From Symbiodinium natans (Eukaryota; Sar; Dinophyceae; Suessiales; Symbiodiniaceae), in assembly GCA_905221605.1 (NCBI GenBank), contig CAJNDS010000604.1, forward strand, positions 42,216 through 106,215: a stretch of DNA of 64,000 nucleotides. Reading direction: 5' to 3'. The notes beneath the pieces were generated by a model. It ran no database searches and had not been told where the DNA came from. It saw nothing but the letters and a program-made list of their open reading frames with translations. Both the position numbers and the translations under genes were made by a program. Shown piece after piece: positions 34,035 to 42,479 of this stretch. Each line of letters begins with the position of its first letter. Position 1 is the first letter of the stretch.

Positions 34035-35405
34035 TGACTTCAAGCTAACCTTCTAAACCAGCAAGTCCAAGCAGAAACCCAAACTTTGAAGTCTCTCAAG
34101 TTAACAAGCTCTCTGTATGCATGAATTGAGAACGAACAACTCCTGCTACCTTCGACACACCTTCAGGACCCAATCAATATAGGAGGAATCACCCACCAAC
34201 GCAATCTAACGGTGGAAGTGGGGTCAAGTTTCTATACGAAAACCTCTGGACACCGAAAGCACCCCTTTCAGAACTCAGAACCTTGAATTCAAGCGAAGAG
34301 CAATATCTTGCTGAATATGCAGGTTGAGGAGGAAAACCATCATTTACAATGCCTGTAGAGTCCTCAAAGTGGGCGTTAGAGAAAAAACAACAGCAAGGTG
34401 CATTAGCCCCCAACTATTGTCGGAGGGCCTTTTTGAGAGCAACTCCAAAGATTGCAGACATTGAGTTCAAGTCTCTCAAGCCCATGGAGATCTCTTTTGG
34501 AGCTTACCCGAATCAGGAATCATCAACAACTGGGAGGATGCCACTGCTCTGGGAGACATCATACATGACAAACTCAGCGCGGCGCTTCGCTATGATCACA
34601 GAGGCAGCCAGAAATCAAGAAAGGACAGAGAAAAGATGGGTGTGAACTCGTCCTTGGAGAAGCTCAGTTGTGGAAGTGTCCACCTCAAGCTCTAAGCCCT
34701 CCTTACTGTAATGTCTCAAGGATCTACTACTGGAGTTTTTGATGCAGGAGCTGGAGTTTCACATGCCATCCCAGTTTTTGAAGCCATTCCTCTTTGCCAT
34801 TCAAAATGATAGCTCCATGTTGCAGGAAGACATGTCACAGCATATGTGATCAAGCTATTTCTCCGAAGATGTTATGCTTTCAATTCTAGTGCTGGCTGGA
34901 CATGAAAGAGGCTCCTTGCTATATGGTCTGGAGAAAAAGATAGCAAACTCGCAAATCAAGCAACAATCACAAAAGAGAAGCACTGATTACATCTTGATGC
35001 ATCACTGCTGGAAGAACGTTCAACGTGCGAATGCCTTGTTGAATCTCTAGTGTTCAGGAATAGCTTGGATGGTTATGAAGTATCACAGCTTTTTTTGCTG
35101 AAGCAGCTGTTTTTTGCCATTCTGCCATGTTTACAGTGTTTAGCAGGAGACTTAAGAGAGATGTCAAAAGTCAGGTCACTTGATCAGTGGCAAGATCAGT
35201 TCTTCAAAGAGCTCCCATCAACGTTATTGAACCCCAGTCGAAAGCACGGAGCATTTTTCAGAGCTAGTCAAGTTCTCCCCACCTCATAACCAGGTTACAA
35301 AGCCAAAGTTCAAGGTTAAGGGACCATCATGATTCTTCAGATGACTCCTTCTTGTCATGCATTACGATATGAATACTTTTCAGAAGTGAATCAGTTGTAA
35401 GCATC
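34035..35405. other. 1.37-kb segment present only in module C'
   Basis: AT-richer than its surroundings and without any long frame or recognisable domain. In the first module the flanking blocks are about 20 bases apart, so this is either an insertion here or a deletion there. I saw no clear terminal repeats or target duplication at its borders. AAGT is mildly frequent (13 in 1.37 kb), far below the copia element. Confidence 0.55.
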
Positions 35406-36597
35406 GGCAAAGGACACTCCCTCCAGCAGGTCTGCTTCAACAGGCCAGGGCCCCAGAAATGGCGTGCGATGGCCCGATGTGGCCCAATACTTTTTCGAGA
35501 CTGTCGAAACTCTCAGGAACTCCCCTCTGTTGCCTCCATCACCTTCGCGCCTGGATCGGAGTGGATGATAGGGTGGACGCCAAAAAGGATGCCAAGACGG
35601 CGGCCGGAAGCGCACCCAAAGACACCAAGGGAAGTCCCTCATTCCGAGATCCAGCAAGACGAGCATTCGGAGCCCAGCGCGCCCCAGCAGATCCTGCGCT
35701 TGGAGCGGCGTGAATCGCTCCAGGGTGCGCCCATCGTCAAGGCACTCAGCGAAGAAATCAGCCCCGAGTCGCTCGAGGAGCTTGCTTTCCCGCAGCAGGC
35801 ACCTCAGTCGTCGGAGGTCTCCCAGGCACTGGAGCAATCGGACAACGCGGAGGCGACGCCGACAGAGGCCACACAAAGAGCCACACAGAAAGCCACACAG
35901 AAAGCCACACAGAAAGCCACACAGGCCACGCCGGCCCCGGCGGCCTCACCAGAGGCCTCGCTGGAGGCACCCGAGCAGACTTTGTCGGAGCAGACTTCGC
36001 CGCCGGAGGAGGTTGCGGAGGCCGCGGCCGCGGTGGCGGCCGCAGAGGCAGGCGACATGGATGTAGATGAGGCAGACGGCGCAGACGTGGCGGGAGGGGC
36101 CGCGCCGGTGGACGAGGCAGAGGCTCCACCCTTGGAGGGCGAGAGTGATGAGGAGACGGAGTTGGTGGATTGGGGGGACGAGACTTCACAGCGGCCGAAG
36201 ACCGGCCCTGAACGGGAACAGAGCCCCAAGCCGGAACGCCCGGAAACTTCGGAAGCCGAGAACTTCGAGGAGAACTTCGAGGAGAAGCCTGACACGAAGC
36301 CGGAGAGCCTGGAGAGGGGGAGCCTGGAGAGCCCGACAGAGACCACCAACCCAAAGGAGCCGGAAGAGACCCCAGGAGAGACCCGAGGAGAGACCCGAGG
36401 AGGGACCCGAGGCGAGTCCACGGAGAGCTCGCTATCGACCATCGACATCGTGATTCCGGGGGCTCCGGGAGCCGGTGACACTTTGCTGCGCGTCAAAGAC
36501 CCCGCAGAGATCGAGGCGATCACCAGCGACTCTGACCCGCGTGATCCCCAAGTCGCAACCCTGCGCGCCTCGCCTCCCGAAGGAAGCCTTCGAAGGG
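35406..36597 (+). CDS. Module C': acidic repeat protein paralogue
   Basis: Paralogue of the 23.9-25.2 kb gene. The unique part reads RDCRNSQELPSVASITFAPG then SEWMIGWTPKR. It is followed by a Lys/Pro/Glu-rich stretch, a small KATQ repeat (about 35877-35925), one copy of the 90-residue unit (EEVAEAAAAVAAAEAGDMDV, about 36007-36180) and a long acidic Pro/Glu/Thr-rich tail (EETPGETRGETRGGTRGES). The frame runs into a TG microsatellite after GSLRR; GGTATATA at that point is a plausible 5' splice site, so the exon probably ends near 36597. No family or function recognised. The start is unknown. Confidence 0.5.
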
Positions 36598-36710
36598 TAT
36601 ATACATGTGTGTGTGTGTTGTGTGTGTGTGTGTAGGTGTGGGTGTGGGTGTGGGTGTTGGTGTTGGTGTTGGTGTGTTCGTGTGTTCGTGTTCGTGTTGG
36701 TGTTGGTGTT

Positions 36711-36745
<35 letters not shown>

Positions 36746-36988
36746 TGTGTGTGTGTGTGTGTGTTGGTGTTGTGTGTGTGTGTTGGTGTTTGTGTGTGTG
36801 TGTGTGTTGGTGTTTGTGTGTGTGTGTGTGTGTTGGTGTTGTGTGTGTGTGTGTGTGTTGGTGTTGTGTGTGTGTGTGTTGGTGTTGTGTGTGTGGGTGT
36901 GTGTGGGTGTGTGTGGGTGTTGTGTGTTGGTGTGTGTGTGTGTGTGTTGTGTGTGTGTGTGGGTGTGGTGTTGTGTGTGTGTGTGTTG

Positions 36989-37019
<31 letters not shown>

Positions 37020-37214
37020 TGTGTGTGTGTGTGTGTTGTTGTGTGTGTGTGTGTGGTGTTGGTGTGTGTGTGTGTGGTGTGTTGTGTGTGTGTTGTGTGT
37101 GTGTGTGTGTGTGGGTGTTGTGTGTTGTGTGTGGTGTGTGTGTGTGTGTGTGTGTGGTGTGTGTGTGTGTGTGGTGTGTGTGTGTGTGTGTTGTGTGTGT
37201 GGTTGTGTGTGTGT

Positions 37215-37281
<67 letters not shown>

Positions 37282-37515
37282 GGTGTGTGTGTGTGTGTGT
37301 GTGTGTGTGTTGGTGTTGTGTGTGTGTGTGTGTGTGTTGGTGTTGTGTGTGTGTGTGTTGGTGTTGTGTGTGTGTTGGTGTTGTGTGTGTGTTGGTGTTG
37401 TGTGTGTGTGTGTGTGTTGGTGTTGTGTGTGTGTTGGTGTTGTGTGTGTGTGTTGGTGTTGTGTGTGTGTGTTGGTGTTGTGTGTGTGTGTCGATGTTGT
37501 GTGTGTGTCGATACC
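36598..37515 (+). repeat. 0.9-kb TG microsatellite
   Basis: Almost pure TG with TTGGTGT and GGTGTGGG interruptions. Every frame stays open across it on both strands (Cys/Val on plus, Thr/His on minus), which gives long false ORFs. It begins just after the putative splice donor of module C'. Confidence 0.95.
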
Positions 37516-38700
37516 CATACATACAGAAATACCTAGACCCTCGCGGGGCGCCTCAGTTTTGGGTCACTTTTGCCGGGCTGGAAATTTTAGACCATTTCAA
37601 CAAGTTCAGCCCAGAAAATCTGGTAAACACTCAGTTCCGCCCAGTTTCTGAGTAACAGGTACACAAGACACAGTGCCGCCCAGTTCTTGATATATGGTTC
37701 AGGGCAATAGCGCAGCGATAGGTGCGCAAACTTCAAGGCTGTAGGGTTGCAGAATCCAGGGTAAGATGGTGGGCTTGAGCCCGAGTAAGTACACCAAAAG
37801 ACCCGTGCACACGCCCGTGCCTTGGCGAAGTGCAGCTTGCACGGTGGCACAGGAAGCTGTAGGGCTTAAGGTTGATGAAGTGTTGGGTCTTCAGGACTTT
37901 GGTGTTTTGATAAATCCGAGGCTTCAAGTTGAAACGTTGAGTTGCCTAGGCACGCATTTCCCTGTGAGAACATCGAGAATTCAGCACCATCTCAGCACGA
38001 TCTCAGCAAGATGTTTTGGAAGTTTGTGAAAGGATTTGCGGTGGAGAAAGATGTTTTGCGTTTGTGTAAAGAGTTTGGGGGGGGGGAAGGGGTTCCCACC
38101 TAGTTGCGCCCATTTCCCCCCAGTTCTGCCCAATTCCCGCCCAGTTCCGCCCAGATTCTGGGGTGATTTGTTTGACGTTTTTGTTGAACAGTGTAATTTG
38201 GGGCACATACTTGCTGATTTGATCCTTGACCAGAACATCTCCATCAAATCTGCCAATGTTCTATTGCAGACTAAATATATTATATTTGCTTAGATCCAGC
38301 AAGCACGCAGAAGTACTAGAATCAGCACCTGCTTTGTAGGCTTTCAAGAAAGAGGCGTGGACATCATCATCACTGCCGCCATCACCATCACAATCGGATG
38401 AAACAAAATCTTGAGTCAACTGCACGTCAAGAGTAGTGGCAATGCATTGTGGTGCACTGTAGCAAATACAATGCACATGCCAACTTAGCTTCATCATCAA
38501 GTGCTGAATGGCTGAGCCAAAGCTATCACTGCGCGCAAGCTGTGCATCGTTCGTGCATTCCACCAGCACGCCCGGGGAAAGAAACGAAAAGTCAGGTTCT
38601 GCCCAATTCAACCCTACACCGGGCCTAAAAACCAGGTTCCGCCCAGTTCGCAAGCTGAAAATCAAGTTCCGCCCAACTCCGGTCTAAACCAGAACTTTGA
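37516..38700. repeat. CCGCCCAGTTC-type degenerate repeat field
   Basis: Repeated (C/T)CGCCCAGTT(C/T) and GCCCAATTC units near 37614, 37640, 37678, 38105-38155, 38610, 38647 and 38668, dispersed through otherwise unassigned DNA. A tRNA-like segment near 37700-37760 is too degenerate to call. A frame after GCCTCAG (FWVTFAGLEILDHFNKF, 37559-37610) might be an exon. Confidence 0.5.
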
Positions 38701-38737
38701 AATTGGACTGGAAAAAAGCATGGTTTAGAAGATCCAG

Positions 38738-38775
38738 GTATATAAATAGATATGTATATATATATATATATCTAT
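38738..38775. repeat. TA/TATAGATA microsatellite
   Basis: TATATAAATAGATATGTATATATATATATA run. Confidence 0.8.
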
Positions 38776-39480
38776 TCATTTTAAGGGGCTGCGCCCAGGG
38801 GCGGGCAACGCCCCGAGAAGGCAGAGGCATTCAGCGCAGGACAAGAAGGAAATCCCAAGCGCCCCGAAGAGAAAAAAAGCAGCTCCCAAAGCGTAGGCGC
38901 GCCGGGCGCACGGGCAAAGCCATCCAAACCGCGCGCGCGCACGCGCGTGCGCGGCGCGCACAAGACAAGCTGCCCGAGCCGGCAAAAAGTCTCTCACAAG
39001 CCTCCTCCGACAGAGCATCATCGGCTCCGTTCCTCGCCCTGCAAGCCCTCCGGCCCTTTCCCCCCCCAGCATCATGAGCATCATTGGGCCCCCGCTTCTC
39101 AATGGGGCCATCGGCATGAAAATCCCACAAAAATGATGCCCCTGGCGAGGCGGGATTCCCTCTTTCTGAGCGACGCCGCTGATGCTCATGATGCTCGCCG
39201 GGGGCCCCCCCCAAAAGCATTCTTCAGGGGGGGTTTGGGGTGGGCGGGGGGTGTGGGAGGGGTGGGTTGGGGGGGCAAGGGGGGGGTCTGGGGGGGGGGG
39301 GGGGGGCATATATATATATATATGCCATTCGATGTCTTGTGTTTTTTTGGGTTTTTTTCGAGTCGACGTGAGCTTGGTATCCCTGATGGGTGGATGTTTT
39401 TGATTTTTCCAGCAAACTCGAAAAGCCGGAATGTACCAAATGAGGTTCATACAATGATATGACCAGTTAACATAACTAAA
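38776..39480. other. Unassigned DNA, GC- then G-rich
   Basis: GC-rich stretch with a CGCGCGCGCACGCGCG run near 38930-38950, then a G-rich run 39227-39305 and TATATA at 39308-39324. No recognised gene. Confidence 0.45.
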
Positions 39481-39482
39481 CC

Positions 39483-39483
<1 letters not shown>

Positions 39484-39541
<58 letters not shown>

Positions 39542-39557
39542 GCTACTACTACTTCTG

Positions 39558-39621
<64 letters not shown>

Positions 39622-39682
39622 GACGACTACTACGACTACTACGACTACTACGACGACGACGACGACGACGACTACGACTACC
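39484..39682 (+). repeat. CTA trinucleotide repeat
   Basis: About 200 bases of CTA with CGA, CTT and CTG variants. It is translated in full on the minus strand as polyvaline, a false ORF. Confidence 0.95.
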
Positions 39683-39800
39683 ACTAGGGGTTTAGGGTTC
39701 CGGGTTTATGGTTTATGGTTTGGGGTTGAGGGTTGAGGGTTAGTTTAGGGTTGAGGGCTTACGGTTTGGGGTTGGGTTTTTGGGTTCAGAGTTCAAGGTT
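39683..39800 (+). repeat. Degenerate telomere-like repeat (TTTAGGG-type)
   Basis: GGGGTTTAGGGTT, GGGTTTATGG, TTTGGGGTTGAGGGTTGAGGG and TTTAGGGTTGAGGG succeed one another. These are degraded TTTAGGG units, the plant-type telomere repeat reported for a dinoflagellate. It is interstitial here. Confidence 0.65.
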
Positions 39801-39825
39801 CCTCAAACAAAAGCGGGGGGGCTTG

Positions 39826-39912
39826 CAGCGTAGGGGGGGGGGGTGGGGGGTAGGGGGAGGGGGGGGGGGGGGGTGGGGTCGTGGGTGGAGGGGTGGGGGG
39901 GGGGGGGGGTCC
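39826..39912 (+). repeat. G-rich tract
   Basis: Mostly G with scattered T and A. Spurious Pro-rich frames on the minus strand. Confidence 0.85.
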
Positions 39913-40270
39913 GGGCTTCAACTGGCTCTGGTCCTGGCGAACCATCCACGTGCAGATCCCGGTTGCCCAGGGAAAATACCCAGGGGTCCGACGGGCGGTC
40001 CGACGGGCGGTGCCTGCTGTACACCTGCCGCCCGAGGCCTCGGCGGATTGTTGAAACATACCTCTTCTATGTACTCGATTCATACACATTACCACGACGT
40101 CATGATTCAATGCGACCTGAACATGCGTGTTTCTCTGCTTGTGATCGGACTTTTATGTCCTCTGAATGTTAGCAGGAAGCCCTGGACCAAAAGACGGCAC
40201 AACACGCAAGAAAAGATGTCCGACATACTTCCTCGCCCTCTTTGCATCTCTCGCAATACAAACACACACA

Positions 40271-40275
40271 CACAC
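40271..40275 (+). other. Target-site duplication, left
   Basis: CACAC abuts the left LTR and is repeated at 48707-48711. It lies in an AC microsatellite, so on its own it is weak; with the TG...CA ends it fits a 5-bp copia duplication. Confidence 0.75.
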
Positions 40276-40439
40276 TGAAAAAGTAACTGAGGTCACTGAG
40301 CTCAACAACACAAGTGAGATATCCGAAGCTGCAAGTATGTTTTCGCACAGGCATCAAGTCTTGATCCTTGAGCCAACCGAAGTTGGTCATGCTGTCTGCA
40401 CATCAAGTCTGGAGGACTCGGGAAGTGTGTATTTTCTCA
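40276..40439 (-). repeat. 3' LTR
   Basis: 164 bp, identical by eye to 48543-48706. It contains seven AAGT tetramers spaced 18-31 bp apart and the decamer CTTGAGCCAA, the reverse complement of the last ten bases of the dinoflagellate spliced leader. Confidence 0.95.
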
Positions 40440-40450
40440 CACCCCCTTGG
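40440..40450 (-). promoter_or_regulatory. Polypurine tract candidate
   Basis: In the sense direction the bases CCAAGGGGGTG immediately precede the 3' LTR, the position used for plus-strand priming. Short, but correctly placed. Confidence 0.6.
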
Positions 40451-40877
40451 ACAAAGTTTGGGAATTCCTAAGAACCCCAAGAACACAACGAAACCAAAGT
40501 TCCCAAACGAAGTCCACACTATGCACACTGACCAAAATCTTTTTCACACGAGCTCTCCTATCTTCAAGCTTCAAGTGTGATGTGAAGAACTGCCAAAAGT
40601 TCACAAAGGAACGGCTCGCTGCAACTAAGTGCTCTTCGGCACTAATTGAAAGTTTCCGGCAAAACGGGGACCTATTTATCCCAAAAGTTCGCAAAGCAAA
40701 AGTAGGACCTAATCATCCTCAAAGATGCAATGCAAGTGCAGCCTTAAAGTGGGGATTTCGGCGCATCACTGCATGCTCGAAAGTTTTACTAACCAAAGAC
40801 AGAAAAGTTACTGCCGCATGGTGAGACATGCAAATGGGAAGTCGAAGACAAAGAAGTCTTGGCGGACAAAGTGCCCA
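40451..40877 (-). other. Non-coding 3' segment of the retroelement
   Basis: No long frame. AAGT is dense here, about one per 30 bp over 40441-42480 by count (67 copies). Confidence 0.6.
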
Positions 40878-41852
40878 TCAAAACTTGGGCCGATGCAGGT
40901 CATACTGCATCATCCTCCGAACCAAGTGAGGATCAACCGTCTCGTCGTCACCAAGTTCAGCTTCTCCAGGTCGCAGCCACGCTTTGTGAAGTGGAATGTG
41001 GCCCAACCACAAATGGGTTTCCGCCTGGATAAAGTTGTGGTACATTTCCCCAAGTCTTGCAAAAGTAAGTGCCTGGTTTGTGCAAGTAAACGACACCAGG
41101 GTAGCGATCTCCGCCGGGTGGAAAAGTTGCAGAAGTGGCAGCTTGATGAAGTAATCTCGGTATCGTCTGTTCCATATGTTGCCTCCAGAAGACATCATTG
41201 CACCGAAAGTTTGACCAGAGATACTGAAGCCAAGTGCAACGAATGATTCTTGATACTCTGCTCTCCCAGGATGAAACTGAAAGTTAAATATGGTGAATAG
41301 TAAAGTTGATCGTAGGGAGAACCCTACATTCAACATCCCAGAAGTCCAAACCAAGTCGGCTGGGGTAATGACAAGCACCCTTTGTGTCACAAGTCGCTGC
41401 ATAAGCCTTGCCCAAGTCGACCGCGGCAACACAATGTAACACGTCCACGGCATGAAGTTAATTTCTTGAGGAGAAAACAAGTGGACTCCCAGCATCTCGA
41501 TTGCCAATGAAGTAATCCATTGCAGCTCGAAGGTAAAGTACAAAGGAGGCCCATGGACTGAGTGATAAAGTCCTGGGTACTGCCTTGAACCAGGATGATA
41601 AAGTCCCGGAAAAAGCACGAACAAGAGCGGCACCACCAACAGAAAGTTGGTTCTCGGATCTCGTGGAATCAACAGAAGTTGCCGAATTGTAAGTCTCTCC
41701 TTCTGCAATCCACTGAAAAGTATCGACATAAAGACCTCATGTCGCCAAAAGTTGGAGAAAGTCGAAAATGAGGCGTAAGTGTCCTGGACAAAGGCTCGCT
41801 GATGCATCTCCAAAGTCCAATGCTGCGCCTCTTCAATCGCCTTCGGCGGCAT
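40878..41852 (-). CDS. Possible extra ORF downstream of pol (324 residues)
   Basis: No family recognised. It lies 3' of the RNase H domain on the same strand, where some LTR elements carry an envelope-like or accessory gene. The product is rich in aromatic and hydrophobic residues. One stretch (about residues 67-83, NFLLVVPLLFVLFPGLY) could span a membrane. It is followed by an internal near-repeat (GLYHPGSRQYPGLYHS). The C-terminal part is more polar (LGDDETVDPHLVRRMMQYD). Against it: AAGT is denser here than in pol, as if coding constraint were weak, and no second copy is available for comparison. Expression would need a spliced or separate transcript. Confidence 0.38.
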   Translation of the reverse strand: MPPKAIEEAQHWTLEMHQRAFVQDTYASFSTFSNFWRHEVFMSILFSGLQKERLTIRQLLLIPRDPRTNFLLVVPLLFVLFPGLYHPGSRQYPGLYHSVHGPPLYFTFELQWITSLAIEMLGVHLFSPQEINFMPWTCYIVLPRSTWARLMQRLVTQRVLVITPADLVWTSGMLNVGFSLRSTLLFTIFNFQFHPGRAEYQESFVALGFSISGQTFGAMMSSGGNIWNRRYRDYFIKLPLLQLFHPAEIATLVSFTCTNQALTFARLGEMYHNFIQAETHLWLGHIPLHKAWLRPGEAELGDDETVDPHLVRRMMQYDLHRPKF

Positions 41853-41883
41853 TCTCTCCGGCTACCAAAAGTACTGCACCACT

Positions 41884-42159
41884 CTATTCTTCACGCAAGT
41901 CACGGAGGATTCGGTGAAGTGGCCAAATCGCGTAGGCCAAGCAAAGTCTCACCAGCTGGAAAAGTAGGTTGGACCAACCACCAATTCTGCGCAGCCTTTC
42001 TGCGCGAAGTGACTGCGGCAAATCAACCAAAGTAAGCACTGTTCCAGACCACCAAGTTGTGCCGTGGACAAAGCGCAAGGCCAAGTACAACCACAAGACT
42101 CGCAAAGCCCTGCGAAGTACTCGAATTTCCCCGCAAGTGAGCTGCGGCTCTTGTTCCAT
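41884..42159 (-). CDS. Possible small ORF between pol and the 324-residue ORF
   Basis: 91 residues, in a different frame from its downstream neighbour. Trp/Leu/Arg-rich (LWLYLALRFVHGTTWWSG, LLFQLVRLCLAYAIW). No domain recognised. With the next frame it could be two halves of one frameshifted gene, or both may be chance frames. Confidence 0.22.
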   Translation of the reverse strand: MEQEPQLTCGEIRVLRRALRVLWLYLALRFVHGTTWWSGTVLTLVDLPQSLRAERLRRIGGWSNLLFQLVRLCLAYAIWPLHRILRDLREE

Positions 42160-42479
42160 TGCAACAAGTCTACTAAGGGGAAAAGGTTTAGAGTTTAAGA
42201 TAGGTTGGGGAGAGCCAGATGCGGCAAAAGCTTAAGTTGAACTCGCAGCTCCCGACATGTCAAGCGCAACATCACAACACTGGCAAGTGACCTCCACTGA
42301 AACGAATTAGCCCTAAATGTTTCTTCAGGGTAAAGGAAAGTTTTTTTTTTCAGGGTATGGAGAGTGGAAGGAGAAAGTTAGAAAGGTTTTTTTTTTTTCG
42401 GATTTGTCGCTCTCGCAAGTTTACTCTCTCTCTTGTCTTTCTCCTTTTAGCCTGGGTGAAACGCACAAGTAGGTTACTC

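Noticed and set aside
34035-35405. Second AAGT-rich element
   Set aside because: 13 AAGT in 1.37 kb (one per 105 bp) with large gaps; only what AT-richer DNA would give, unlike the copia element.
35804-37651. Frames of 330-570 residues, Thr/His-rich or Cys/Val-rich
   Set aside because: Created by the TG microsatellite, which lacks stops in every frame.
37700-37762. tRNA-like segment with A-box-like TAGCGCAGCGATAGG and B-box-like GGTTGCAGAATCC
   Set aside because: Insertion in the T-loop and no pairing acceptor or anticodon stem; too weak to call.
38776-39684. 302-residue minus frame starting with polyvaline
   Set aside because: Translation of the CTA repeat joined to unrelated GC-rich DNA.
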